Shown: positions 1 through 8,731, numbered from the stretch's first letter. The stretch is DNA of 64,000 nt from Streptomyces sp. NBC_01465 (GCF_036227325.1 NZ_CP109467.1:5084001-5148000); one strand, 5' to 3'. The notes: generated from the letters alone by a model not told the origin. Numbers and translations: made by a program.

Positions 1-1602
1 AACAAGAACGACCCCGAGTTTTCACACGACTTCGCTGTCCGCGTCGGAGCGGAAGGCACCCTCGAGAAGTACAACCAGCTCCTCAACCCTCCTCCTGGGA
101 CGACGCTCTCCAAGACCGAGCTGTCCGAGCTGAAGACCTTCCAGCGGGACCTCGGCACCACCATCGGCACTGCGACCCGTTCCGACGACGGACACCCCGA
201 CGCGGGTATCACCAAGTTCCAGAAGGACCTGCTCGCGTTGGGGTCGAAGGAGTTCAACGCCAACCCCACGGACTCCAACTCGTCGAGTTTCAACGGATAT
301 CAGGTCGCCAGCAGCCTGATGAGCAACGGCAAGTGGGACAAGGGATTTCTGCAGGAGTACGGCAACGCGCTGATCACCGCCGAGAAGAACGGCGCCAACG
401 TTGGCCAGAATCCAGACGCCTACTGGTCTGGTAGTGGCACCCGGTCGCTCGGGTCGACCAACATGGGCGTCTTGGACCCGATGGCCGGATTCATGGACGC
501 CCTGGGCCACAACCCAGAAGCATCGACGGACTTCCTGACGTCCAGCACCACCTTCGACGGCGAGAAGGTGGATCACCTCGACTACCTGATGAAGGACCGG
601 CATTGGCCTGAGGGCGCCGGATACACGGGGGACGCGAAGAACCCCACCGGCTACAACAATCTCGGGCATGCTATCGAGTCCGCCACGACTGGGCATTCCT
701 ACGATGCTGAGATCCCGAACCCCCTGCCCAAGCACAGCCAAGAGCAGGCGGATCTGACGTCACAGATTATTCACTCGGTCTCTGAGGATCCGAAGCTTGC
801 GCACGACGGTATGAAGGACAGTCTTGGCCGGATGTCGGCGGAGTACATGCCTGATATCAACTATGCGTTGGCCAATAAAGAAGAGAAGATCGATGACCTC
901 TACCCGATGGGTGACAGTGCGCGAGCCGCCATCGGTGAGAATGCGGAAAGAGACGCCACGCGATTCCTGTACACGGTTGGGCAGGACCCAGACGGTTATG
1001 CGGCCATCAACTACGGCCAGACTCAGTACACGAGCTCACTTATCGATTACCACCTCCAGCACCCAGATGCGTACGACCTTTCGCCGGGCGAGAAGGTGCA
1101 GAAGATCAGTACGACTTCGGCAGAGGTAGAGGGAATCATTGGGAGCGCGCGGCAGGACGCAGTTATCCACGAGAGGGTTGCGAGCGACGCGGTGTTCAAT
1201 GAGCGTCTGGCATCCGCAGGCGAGTGGGCAAAGGCTGGTGTCGGCATCGGCATCGGTGCGGGGACTGCCACGATCACCTCTCCGTTGGGTGGGACTGTTG
1301 CCGGTCTCGTGGCCGAAAGTGTCACAGGGCAGGTGATCGACTCGATGGTCGCTGGCACTGAACGGGACCGCTACGGAGAAGCTGTCTACAGTGCCGGCGG
1401 TAACATTCAGCAGCACAAGGATTCCTTCATGGCTGTGACCGGCGATGCGGCGCGCCTTGCGAACTCGAGAGCCGATGCTGGAATGAATGCCGAGCAAATT
1501 GGTACAGCGGTTTCCGGGGGACTGGACCGTGGTCATTCCAATGCATTGAGTGATCTGAACGACTACGCCAGAGATCTGGGTGCCAACCCCGCGGGCAAGT
1601 GA
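1..1602 (+). CDS. Unknown large protein, 5' end outside the window
   Basis: The frame is open from base 1 to a TGA at 1600-1602, so the gene starts upstream; 533 codons are visible. The product is hydrophilic and rich in Asn, Asp, Ser and Gly, with no enzyme motif that I recognise. A Gly/Ala-rich hydrophobic stretch (about 1234-1350, containing GVGIGIGAG and a later TSPLGGTVAGLVAE) could be a membrane-interacting segment. Such long proteins paired with a small membrane protein occur in Streptomyces as secreted or polymorphic-type loci (inference; I think of the DUF6571 group but cannot confirm). Codon choice is clearly less GC-biased than in genes after 4 kb, which suggests acquired DNA. The next gene starts at the stop codon, so the two are probably cotranscribed. 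Confidence 0.75.
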   Translation, partial: NKNDPEFSHDFAVRVGAEGTLEKYNQLLNPPPGTTLSKTELSELKTFQRDLGTTIGTATRSDDGHPDAGITKFQKDLLALGSKEFNANPTDSNSSSFNGYQVASSLMSNGKWDKGFLQEYGNALITAEKNGANVGQNPDAYWSGSGTRSLGSTNMGVLDPMAGFMDALGHNPEASTDFLTSSTTFDGEKVDHLDYLMKDRHWPEGAGYTGDAKNPTGYNNLGHAIESATTGHSYDAEIPNPLPKHSQEQADLTSQIIHSVSEDPKLAHDGMKDSLGRMSAEYMPDINYALANKEEKIDDLYPMGDSARAAIGENAERDATRFLYTVGQDPDGYAAINYGQTQYTSSLIDYHLQHPDAYDLSPGEKVQKISTTSAEVEGIIGSARQDAVIHERVASDAVFNERLASAGEWAKAGVGIGIGAGTATITSPLGGTVAGLVAESVTGQVIDSMVAGTERDRYGEAVYSAGGNIQQHKDSFMAVTGDAARLANSRADAGMNAEQIGTAVSGGLDRGHSNALSDLNDYARDLGANPAGK

Positions 1603-1603
1603 G

Positions 1604-2704
1604 ATGAGTCAAGGTGATCGTTCAAAGGGTGTCGCAGTGACGCTGAAGTTCGACAAGAGTGTGCTCAAAACGAGATGGTTCAAGCGTGCGGTTGCATCTT
1701 GTGTCGCGCTCGCAGTTCTGTGGGGTGGCTGGATCGGGTTCCGGGCGCAGTATCCACCTGCCGTGTTGGGGAAGATATGCAATGGAATGCTTCCCGTTGA
1801 CCCAATGTTGGACCTGATCGGCAGGCGGCGGATCGAGCTGGTGGGTGTGGAGTTCGAATCGTCTAGTTCTGGATTCTATGGATCTAGTGACGTTGTCGAG
1901 CCGGAAGGACTGTCTACTCAATGCAGGGCGGACGGAGTTGAGATCTCCATCGAGACATCGGCTGGGGCTCGCAACGCGCACAATGCCTACACCGGCTGGG
2001 ATGATCCAAATATCATTCCTACCGCTCTGAAGCCTGAGTGGAATGGGCTCTTGTTGGATAACGGAAGAGACAACCTGGCATCGTCGGTGCTGGTCGGTTG
2101 CAAGAATTGGACGAGCCGACAGGGCGGGGGAATCCTTGTCACCGTCGACGTCGATGAGCCCGGCGTCGTTTCTGCGCCTCAGAAGCTTGCGCGCGTTGCG
2201 GTGGGCGCCGCGCGCCGCGCAGCGGAACGCACTGGCTGCGATGCGGAGTTTGGCGATTCAAATGCGGTTCTCGGCGCCGATGATGACTCTGAAGTTGTGT
2301 CGGCGGGTGAGGCGACCGGTGTGTGTGCAGGAATGCATTCTGCTCCGTTTGTTCTGGAGGTTCCTGCCGCAGTGTCGCCGGTAGAGAGCTGCGTACTGGG
2401 AGGGAAACTGAAGTTCGTTGCGCAGTACGGCCCCTTCGTTCCGAAGGAGGATAGCGAGGATCCGAACGATTTCTCTCTGAAGGATTCAGGGTCGTACAGG
2501 TCTTACGTGTGGACAACGGCGAAGTGCGGCGGTGCGCTGGGGCGTGCTCTCTATAAGGCAATTCCGACGGCGAAGAGTGAACGGAGCTTCGACAAGAAGC
2601 CCCTCACCCAAGCCGAGCGGGAGGACCTGCAGCACTTTGCCGCGCAGTCTGCGAAGCGGCACCATTGCGGTGTTCCAACGGCGCTTGGGGGCACTTCGAA
2701 GTAA
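1604..2704 (+). CDS. Membrane-anchored hypothetical protein
   Basis: A 366-residue protein whose ATG lies directly after the preceding stop (TGAGATG), implying translational coupling. A basic N-terminus is followed by a single hydrophobic helix (around residues 24-42, ASCVALAVLWGGWIGF), then a long extracytoplasmic region with several Cys residues that could form disulfides. It is therefore a type II membrane protein or an uncleaved secreted protein. A GTG at 1637 is an alternative start with a better purine stretch upstream (aaaggg). I do not recognise the family. Base composition matches the upstream gene and is lower in GC than the rest of the window, so the two genes form one accessory unit. 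Confidence 0.75.
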   Translation: MSQGDRSKGVAVTLKFDKSVLKTRWFKRAVASCVALAVLWGGWIGFRAQYPPAVLGKICNGMLPVDPMLDLIGRRRIELVGVEFESSSSGFYGSSDVVEPEGLSTQCRADGVEISIETSAGARNAHNAYTGWDDPNIIPTALKPEWNGLLLDNGRDNLASSVLVGCKNWTSRQGGGILVTVDVDEPGVVSAPQKLARVAVGAARRAAERTGCDAEFGDSNAVLGADDDSEVVSAGEATGVCAGMHSAPFVLEVPAAVSPVESCVLGGKLKFVAQYGPFVPKEDSEDPNDFSLKDSGSYRSYVWTTAKCGGALGRALYKAIPTAKSERSFDKKPLTQAEREDLQHFAAQSAKRHHCGVPTALGGTSK

Positions 2705-2922
2705 GGCCTTGCGAAAGGCCCTGCTCGATCCGAGTCGAGCTGTCCTGACGGCCGCGGTGAGTGGCCGACTATCGCGGGCTTCCGCCGGCGGCCGTCTCCG
2801 TAGGCTCGGTGTCGGTCTGCGCGGGGATGCTGGGCGTCCCGGTCGGGACGATGCCGACTGCCGTCCCGGGACAGCATCAGATCAACCCGGCCCGTACGCC
2901 CGCCCTCCCGCACTACGGGCCC
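2705..2922. other. Non-coding stretch
   Basis: No frame here has convincing Streptomyces codon structure on either strand and no strong hairpin was seen. It separates the low-GC accessory pair from the decayed relic that follows, and may itself be eroded coding sequence. Confidence 0.4.
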
Positions 2923-3409
2923 TCAGTCGGGGACGCAGCGTCCGAGGAGGGCGCAGTGTTGTTTGAGCACCTCGGTCAGGCTCCGGTCGCTCGCATGAAG
3001 GGCGTACTCCTCGCCGAACACCCAGCACTCGTTCTCCAGGAGGTGATGGAGGCCCGTGCGTTCCAGGACTTTCGGCTTCATCTCCCGGTCGAAGACCAGG
3101 AGTTCGAGCAGAGATCGGCTTTTCCTGCGGCAGTTGGGCGACTGTGGCCTGTTGCCCTTCTGAGCAGGATCTGGCCGATCATCGTCCCGTCGAGATCTAC
3201 GACGAAGCTTCCGGGCCAGTGCTCGGGCGGTCCGTCATCTCGCGCTCGACCTCGTCACGCGGGCGGGGGCCGCCGAGGTAGGTGTGCACCTCCGGGGAGG
3301 AGAGCAGCTCAATGAACGCCACACGGTCCCGGGGCTCGGGCTCGCGGAGTACGAGACGTTCGGTCCTGATGGGGGCGGGTGGCCAGGCGGCCGAGCCGAG
3401 ATCCTTCAC
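2923..3409 (-). pseudogene. Decayed GNAT acetyltransferase fused to an ATP-binding-protein relic
   Basis: Reading down from a GTG at 3409 (preceded by GGAGGC and overlapping the upstream stop as GTGA), the first 70 or so codons are a normal GNAT N-terminus (PIRTERLVLREPEPRDR, then SPEVHTYLGG). The frame then breaks: the continuation PEHWPGSFVVDLDGTMIGQ lies in a second frame at about 3170-3227. A third frame, about 3180 down to the TGA at 2923-2925, reads LLELLVFDREMKPKVLER and ECWVFGEEYAL. That resembles the C-terminus of large actinobacterial ATP-binding (HATPase-like) proteins. The acetyl-CoA-binding half of the GNAT is missing. Three frames in 490 bases and two unrelated families indicate a deletion-fusion scar. 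The GNAT part is clear; the ATP-binding assignment rests on memory of the family. Confidence 0.6.
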
Positions 3410-3912
3410 AGCTTGCCTCCGATTGTTCCGCGCCACGTCCAGCCTTCACCGAGGACTGTCTCCTGCAGCGGGTTCTTCAGTTCCGAGCTGTCGAAGTTGA
3501 ATGTCTGCGCGAGGCCGCCGTCTTCGCCTCCGCCGGGCGTCCAGCGTGTGGAGACCGTCCGTACCTGGCCGCGTTTGACCTCGGCCGAGATGGAGAGCTG
3601 GGCGATTCCGTTGACCCAGGTGACCTCGTACTCCTGGTCGATGGAGCGGACTTCGTTCTTCTCCGGGGCCAGGCGCATACGGACCTGGAACACCCGGCTC
3701 ACCTGGGTTCGGGAGAAGAACATCTGCCAGGCCGGCTCCCGCATGCGCCATTCGGCCACCAGGTCCGCGCCCTCCGGGCGGCCGTCCCGGATGACGTACG
3801 GGACGTCGGGGCGGTTCAGGCCGAGGAGTGCCGTGCGGACCTCCGTCGCGGAGCGCGGGGCGACGCCGGCCGCGGGGCGCTTCGTTCCGGTCAGCTTGTC
3901 GAGGAGTCCCAT
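3406..3912 (-). CDS. Conserved hypothetical protein
   Basis: A 168-residue cytoplasmic protein beginning MGLLDKLTG. It has no signal peptide, no membrane segment and no catalytic motif I recognise. Trp, Arg and charged residues are interspersed as in a small beta-rich domain (EWRMREPAWQMFF, then YEVTWVNGIAQLSISAEV). Codon use is typical of the host. The stop overlaps the GTG of the decayed acetyltransferase downstream, so the two were once an operon. The spacer upstream has only a weak ribosome site. Function unknown. Confidence 0.8.
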   Translation of the reverse strand: MGLLDKLTGTKRPAAGVAPRSATEVRTALLGLNRPDVPYVIRDGRPEGADLVAEWRMREPAWQMFFSRTQVSRVFQVRMRLAPEKNEVRSIDQEYEVTWVNGIAQLSISAEVKRGQVRTVSTRWTPGGGEDGGLAQTFNFDSSELKNPLQETVLGEGWTWRGTIGGKL

Positions 3913-4058
3913 GAGGTCAGCCTAGGAGGAGCGGGTGCGTGCGGCCGCGATCATCCGATGACTGGGCGGAACGGGTGGATACCTGTATCCAATGGTGGGT
4001 TTGGGGCGTTTCATTCTGCGGCGGGCACATCCGCCGCCGCAATCGAAAGGGTCTCCTG

Positions 4059-4304
4059 ATGAAGTACACCAAGGTCGCCGCTGCTGTTGCCGGAACGGTT
4101 CTCGCTCTGGGTATGGCCAGCCCGGCTCTTGCCGACGACGGGAACCTGGTGGACTCCAGCACCGTGTCGAAGAACGTGGTGAAGAACCCCCTGAAGACCC
4201 TCAAGGTCGAGGCCCTGGTCGGTGCGGTCAGCAAGGTCGCCGACAAGGTGAAGGCCACCAACAACACCGACGCCGCCACCAAGGTCGGCGCCGCGCAGCG
4301 CTGA
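4059..4304 (+). CDS. Small secreted protein
   Basis: An 81-residue protein with a textbook Sec signal peptide: MKYTKVAAAVAG, a hydrophobic core and an Ala-X-Ala site (SPALA-DD) near residue 26. The mature chain is about 55 residues, rich in Val, Lys and Asn with no Cys. The signal peptide resembles those of chaplins, but the mature part lacks the chaplin domain. The ATG at 4059 is chosen because the signal peptide starts there; the open frame extends further 5' without sense. A strong terminator follows. Likely an abundant cell-wall or extracellular small protein; function unknown. Confidence 0.85.
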   Translation: MKYTKVAAAVAGTVLALGMASPALADDGNLVDSSTVSKNVVKNPLKTLKVEALVGAVSKVADKVKATNNTDAATKVGAAQR

Positions 4305-4322
4305 CGTTCAAAGTTCTGGCAG

Positions 4323-4355
4323 AAGGCCCGCCGCGTCTCTCGCGGCGGGCCTTTT
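4323..4355 (+). terminator. Rho-independent terminator
   Basis: Perfect stem AAGGCCCGCCGCG / CGCGGCGGGCCTT around a TCTCT loop, followed by a short T-run. It ends the small secreted-protein gene and can also serve the convergent transporter gene ending at 4382. Confidence 0.85.
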
Positions 4356-4381
4356 GTGTGCGTGGCCGAGGGGCCAAGGGG

Positions 4382-5923
4382 TCAGGCTGCTGTCGTCAGT
4401 TCGGGGGTGGGGGTCTCCAGGGACTCCGGCTGTGCCGGCTTCTTGTCGCGGATCAGGATGAGCGAGAGGGCTGCTGCTGCGAGGACTGCTGCCGCCGAGG
4501 CCAGGAATGTGGTCGACATCGCGGTGGTGAAGGCCTCTCGGGCCGCCGATCGGACGGAAGGGTCGGTCAGGGCTGAGGTGATCGACTGCTTTGCCTGCTC
4601 GGGGGCGTTGGCCGGCATGGAGTTCGTGAAGGTCGAGGAGAGCACCGTTCCCAGGATCGCCACCCCCAGCGCCGCTCCCGCCTGCTGCACCGTGTCGTTC
4701 AGGGCCGAGCCGACTCCTGCGTGTTCGGCGGGGACCGCGCCCATCAGGGCTGCCGTTGCTGCGGGCATCGCCAGGCCGCCGCCCATGCCGATCAGCACCA
4801 TGACGGCGGCGAGCATCAGGAAGGACGCGTCGGAGGGGAGGAGAGCCAGGGCTGCGAAGCCGGCGGCGATGACCGTCATGCCGGCCGCCGTCATCGGGCG
4901 GTTGCCGAGCTTGTTGCCGAGGGTGGCGCCCAGGCCGTTGAAGAGGAGGGACGCGACGGCCAAGGGGGCGAAGGCCAGGGCGGTCTTGGTGGGGGAGTAG
5001 CCGAGGACGTACTGGAGGTACTGGGTCAGGACCAGCATCAGGCCGCCGTTGGCGAAGGTGAAGAGGACCAGGGAGAAGCTCGCGCCGGTGAAGTCGCGGT
5101 TGCGGAAGAGGGCCAGCGGGATCATGGGGGACGCGGTGCGGAGTTCCCAGGTGATGAAGGCTGTGAGCGTCAACAGGGCTGTTGTCAGGGAGAGTTGGGT
5201 TGAGGCTGTGGACAGGCCCTTCGTCGGGAACTCGATGATCGTGTAGACCAGCGCCGTCATGCCGACCATCGACAGCGCCATGCCCAGCGGGTCCGCCTTG
5301 GTCCAGGGGCCCTTCGACTCGGGCATCAGGAGCAGTGCTGCGGCGATCGCCACGACCGCGATCGGGATGTTGATGATGAAGACCGCGCCCCACCAGAAGT
5401 GGTTGAGGAGTACGCCGCCGAAGACCGGGCCTCCGACCAGTCCGACCATCGCCACCGCGCTCCAGGCCGCGATCGCCTTCCGGCGCTCCTCGTCGTCGAA
5501 GACCGTGATCAGGATCGACAGGGTGCTCGGCATGATCAGCGCTCCGCCGACTCCCATCGCCACGCGGCCCGCGATCAGTTCGGCCGGGCTGGTGGCCAGG
5601 GCTGCGAGCAGTGAGGCCGCGCCGAAGATCGCCAGGCCGATGACCATCGTGCGGCGGCGGCCGAAGCGGTCCGAGATCGAGCCGGCGGTGAGCAGGAAGC
5701 CGGCGAAGACCAGCATGTACGACTCGATGATCCACTGGATGTCCTGGGCGTCCGCCTTCAGGTCCGAGGCGATCGGGGGGACCGACACCGTCAGGACCAT
5801 GTTGTCGATGACGAGGACCAGGGTGCTGAGGCAGAGCACGATCAGGATGAGCCAGCGGCGCGGGTCCCGCGGGGCGGCGGGGGCTGCTGCCGGTGCTGTC
5901 GTCGGTGCTGACGTCGAATCCAT
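4382..5923 (-). CDS. DHA2-family MFS drug exporter
   Basis: A 513-residue major-facilitator protein with about 14 transmembrane segments (EmrB/QacA/LfrA-like drug:H+ antiporters, DHA2). Seen: the loop 2-3 motif SDRFGRRRTMV, the TM1 signature LVLVIDNMVLTVSVPPI and the motif C-like AMVGLVGGPVFGG in TM5. The start at 5923 follows GGGAAAGG; an upstream in-frame ATG at 5971 would overlap the operator palindrome. It is divergent from a TetR gene across a 29-bp palindrome, the usual arrangement of a drug-inducible exporter and its repressor. The substrate is probably a cationic or hydrophobic toxic compound, which the sequence does not show. Confidence 0.92.
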   Translation of the reverse strand: MDSTSAPTTAPAAAPAAPRDPRRWLILIVLCLSTLVLVIDNMVLTVSVPPIASDLKADAQDIQWIIESYMLVFAGFLLTAGSISDRFGRRRTMVIGLAIFGAASLLAALATSPAELIAGRVAMGVGGALIMPSTLSILITVFDDEERRKAIAAWSAVAMVGLVGGPVFGGVLLNHFWWGAVFIINIPIAVVAIAAALLLMPESKGPWTKADPLGMALSMVGMTALVYTIIEFPTKGLSTASTQLSLTTALLTLTAFITWELRTASPMIPLALFRNRDFTGASFSLVLFTFANGGLMLVLTQYLQYVLGYSPTKTALAFAPLAVASLLFNGLGATLGNKLGNRPMTAAGMTVIAAGFAALALLPSDASFLMLAAVMVLIGMGGGLAMPAATAALMGAVPAEHAGVGSALNDTVQQAGAALGVAILGTVLSSTFTNSMPANAPEQAKQSITSALTDPSVRSAAREAFTTAMSTTFLASAAAVLAAAALSLILIRDKKPAQPESLETPTPELTTAA

Positions 5924-5967
5924 GGCTGGGCCTTTCCCGAAGGGGTTCGTACGGCGTTCGCTTCTCC

Positions 5968-5996
5968 GCACACTGTACGGTCACCGAACAGTGTGC
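5968..5996. promoter_or_regulatory. TetR-type operator, 29-bp near-perfect palindrome
   Basis: Arms GCACACTGTACGGT (5968-5981) and ACCGAACAGTGTGC (5983-5996) flank a central C with 13 of 14 pairs matching. It sits 44 bases upstream of the exporter start and 59 upstream of the regulator start, so one repressor could control both. Confidence 0.75.
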
Positions 5997-6055
5997 ACAA
6001 GGCCGTACGTCGTACGAAGCCGGGCTAGGCTGGGGAGCGACGCAGAGGAGGCCGC

Positions 6056-6745
6056 ATGTCAGCGGAGAAGAAGCAGGTCCCGTCCGTCTGGACTCGTCCG
6101 CAGCGGCGCGTGCGCGAGCAGCCCGCGCTGAGCCAGGAGCAGATCGTGAGCGAGGCGCTGGCGCTGCTCGACGACGCGGGCATCGAGGCGCTGAGCATGC
6201 GGAAGCTGGGGACGCGGCTGAACGCCGGCGCGACCTCCCTCTATACGCATGTCGCCAACAAGGACGAGCTGATCGAGCTTGTCGTCGATCTTGTGTACGG
6301 GGAGATCGAGGTACCGGGGGGCGCGGGCGAGTGGCGGGACGCCGCCGCCGTCAGTGCGTACAGCCTGCGTGCCATGGTCCTGCGGCACCCGTGGGTCGCC
6401 TCCGTGCTCGGGCAGGTCGGGCTCGCGGGGCTCGGGCCGAACGTGATGCGCATGGCGGAGCGGATGCAGGCGCTGTTCGAGGGGGCGGGTCTCGCCTCGG
6501 AGGAGGCGGGTCTCGCGATCAGTGCGCTCACGTCGTACGTCGTCGGGATGGCGGTCAGCGAGGGCGCGTATCTGTCGCTGATCGCGCGCAGCGGGATGAC
6601 CGAGCGCGAGTTCGTGAAGAGCGTCGTGCCCGAGGGGGAGGCCGCCGCGCTCGGCGATCCGGAGAAGGCCCGGGAGGAGAAGTTCGACTACGGGCTGCAG
6701 TTGGTGCTCGACGGGCTCTCGGGGCGGATCAGTCCTCGTCGGTGA
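6056..6745 (+). CDS. TetR-family transcriptional regulator
   Basis: A 229-residue regulator. The N-terminal HTH spans about residues 28-72 (LSQEQIVSEALALLDD, then SMRKLGTRLNAGATSLYTHV with the recognition helix). The rest is an all-helical ligand-binding domain of the TetR_C type (tetracycline-repressor C-terminal class). The ATG at 6056 has AGAGGAGG upstream. It is flanked on both sides by DHA2 exporters and shares the palindrome at 5968-5996 with the left one; its last 17 bases overlap the convergent right-hand exporter. The simplest reading is an efflux repressor acting on its own promoter and the divergent exporter. Confidence 0.92.
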   Translation: MSAEKKQVPSVWTRPQRRVREQPALSQEQIVSEALALLDDAGIEALSMRKLGTRLNAGATSLYTHVANKDELIELVVDLVYGEIEVPGGAGEWRDAAAVSAYSLRAMVLRHPWVASVLGQVGLAGLGPNVMRMAERMQALFEGAGLASEEAGLAISALTSYVVGMAVSEGAYLSLIARSGMTEREFVKSVVPEGEAAALGDPEKAREEKFDYGLQLVLDGLSGRISPRR

Positions 6746-8387
6746 GGACCGGGAAGCGGCGCGGGGCCACGAGGAGGAGAACGAGGAGTGCGAGGGCTGC
6801 CGCGACCGCCGCTCCTATGTAGACGTGGTCGACCGCTGCCGCTACCGCTCGGCGCAGGTGGTCTGCTGCTGGTGCGGTGAGGGCCGACGGGTTCTGGAGT
6901 GCGTGGGCGACCGAGTCCAGGTCGCCCGCGCCGCCCAGCCGGGAGGCGAGCGTCGCGTTGGCCACCGCGCCGAAGAGGGCCGCGCCGATGGACTGGCCGA
7001 CCTGGCGGCAGAAGAGGATCGACGCGGTGGCCGTACCGCGCTCCGACCAGCCGACCGTGGACTGCACGCCCACGATCAGGGGGAGTTGGAAGAGTCCGAG
7101 CGCGGCGCCCAGCAGGAGCATGATCAGGGCCGGCTGCCAGGGCTCCCCGGGGAAGGGGAGCAGGGGGAAGGCCAGGAGGATCAGCATCGCCGCCGTGATG
7201 CCGACGATCGCCGTGTTGCGGAAGCCGATGCGGTTGTAGACGCGGTTCGAGAGCGCCGCGGACACCGGCCAGCTCAGCGTCATGACCGAGAGCACGAAGC
7301 CTGCCGCCGTGGGGCCGAGGCCCAGGACTGACTGCGCGTACGTGGGCAGGAAGACCGTCGGGGCCACCATCAGCAGGCCCAGTGCGCCCAGGGCGAGGTT
7401 GACGGCCGAGATCGTACGGCGGCGCCAGACCCAGCCGGGGATGATCGGCTCCGCGGCCCGGCGTTCGATCCAGACGGTGAGGGCGCCGAGGGCGGCGCTG
7501 GCCGCGAAGAGGGCGAGGGACGGGGCGGAGAGCCAGTCCCAGGCGACGCCGCCCTGGACCAGCGCGGTGAGGAGGAGAGTTCCCGTCGCGAAGACCGCCA
7601 GGGCTCCCGGCCAGTCGATACGGGGACGGGCCGCGGGCCGCTGCGTACGCGACGGTTCGGTGAGGTGGCGCGTGATCAGCAGCAGCGCGACCAGGCCGAT
7701 GGGGACGTTGATGAGGAAGATCCAGCGCCAGTCCGTGTACGTCACGAGCATGCCGCCAAGGCCGGGGCCCGCCACCGCCGAGACCGCCCAGACCGTCGAC
7801 AACTTCGCCTGGATCTTGGGGCGTTCCTTGAGCGGGTAGAGGTCGGCGGCGATCGTCTGGACGGTGCCCTGGATCGCGCCGCCGCCCAGGCCCTGGACGA
7901 TGCGGAAGGCGATCAGCGCCCACATGTTCCAGGCGGTGGCGCAGAGGACCGAGCCGAGGAGGAAGAGGACGACCCCGGTGACCAGGACGGGCTTGCGGCC
8001 GAAGGTGTCGGAGAGTTTGCCGTAGACGGGGAGCGTGACCGTGACGGCGAGGAGATAGCCGGAGAAGAGCCAGGAGAAGACCGAGAAGCCGCCGAGGTCG
8101 CCGACGATCTGCGGGACGGCCGTCGAGATGATCGTGGAGTCGAGCGCGGCCACCGCCATCGAGAGCATGAGGGCGGCTACAACCGGGCCCCGGTGTGCGG
8201 CTGTTGGGGCCTGGGAGGACGTAGACCCTGAGGTGGAGGCCGGGGCGGGACCCCCGCCGGGTATCGCTGCCGTACCGCTGACGGCGTTCTCGGCGCCGGT
8301 GCCGATTCCGCTTCCGGTGTCCTCGGCGCCTGTGTCGCTGGCTCCCGTGCTGCTGCCGCCGCCGGCACCGCTTCCGCTCCCGCTCAC
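6729..8387 (-). CDS. DHA2-family MFS transporter with long N-terminal tail
   Basis: About 550 residues and 14 predicted membrane segments. The first ~70 residues are a low-complexity Gly/Ser/Thr/Ala tail (cytoplasmic). TM1 carries AVAALDSTIISTAVPQIV and the loop 2-3 motif is GKLSDTFGRKPVL, as in EmrB/QacA-type drug:H+ antiporters. I place the start at the GTG at 8387 because AAAGGA lies five bases upstream; an in-frame ATG at 8408 is possible but has no ribosome site. The gene faces the TetR gene tail-to-tail with 17 bases of overlap. It has its own promoter in the 8409-8731 spacer, so common control with the first exporter is not shown. Confidence 0.9.
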   Translation of the reverse strand: MSGSGSGAGGGSSTGASDTGAEDTGSGIGTGAENAVSGTAAIPGGGPAPASTSGSTSSQAPTAAHRGPVVAALMLSMAVAALDSTIISTAVPQIVGDLGGFSVFSWLFSGYLLAVTVTLPVYGKLSDTFGRKPVLVTGVVLFLLGSVLCATAWNMWALIAFRIVQGLGGGAIQGTVQTIAADLYPLKERPKIQAKLSTVWAVSAVAGPGLGGMLVTYTDWRWIFLINVPIGLVALLLITRHLTEPSRTQRPAARPRIDWPGALAVFATGTLLLTALVQGGVAWDWLSAPSLALFAASAALGALTVWIERRAAEPIIPGWVWRRRTISAVNLALGALGLLMVAPTVFLPTYAQSVLGLGPTAAGFVLSVMTLSWPVSAALSNRVYNRIGFRNTAIVGITAAMLILLAFPLLPFPGEPWQPALIMLLLGAALGLFQLPLIVGVQSTVGWSERGTATASILFCRQVGQSIGAALFGAVANATLASRLGGAGDLDSVAHALQNPSALTAPAADHLRRAVAAAVDHVYIGAAVAAALALLVLLLVAPRRFPVLTDED

Positions 8388-8408
8388 CGAGATCCTTTCA
8401 CCGTGCAT

Positions 8409-8731
8409 CTACAGGGGCTGGGACAGCTTCTCACTTGCGTCTCACGCCGCGGGAGGGTGGAGGCTCCCCCGAGACGAAGGTCCACCTGCGGGTCCAGACC
8501 CCTAAGGGGATCTCCCTACTTTGGTCGAGGGGATGTTCGTCCCGGCGGAGGACGAGGGGGTGCGGGGACGTTCTTTAGGTTGGTCTTACGGCAGACCGCA
8601 GGGGCCGGGGTGGGGAAAACCCCAGGGGAAGTGGGAGACGTGCACCAGTGCGTCCGTACCCCCTGAATCGACAGACTTGAAATGCAAGTAAGCGACCGCG
8701 AACTTCGCTTGACCGACATAGGAGACTTACC
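8409..8731. promoter_or_regulatory. Divergent intergenic region (exporter / ABC pair)
   Basis: About 320 bases with no gene. It must hold promoters for both divergent genes. Seen: a G-rich tract around 8521-8560 (ATGTTCGTCCCGGCGGAGGA) and a small inverted repeat ACTTG-AAATG-CAAGT at 8675-8689, 43 bases before the ABC start. No promoter hexamer pair is convincing. Confidence 0.4.

Noticed and set aside
2761..3315. 184-codon plus-strand frame
   Set aside because: It crosses the decayed GNAT relic in antisense and has no recognisable domain.
8409..8731. G-rich tract considered as an unannotated gene or RNA
   Set aside because: No open frame with a start and ribosome site and no convincing hairpin; kept only as an intergenic region.
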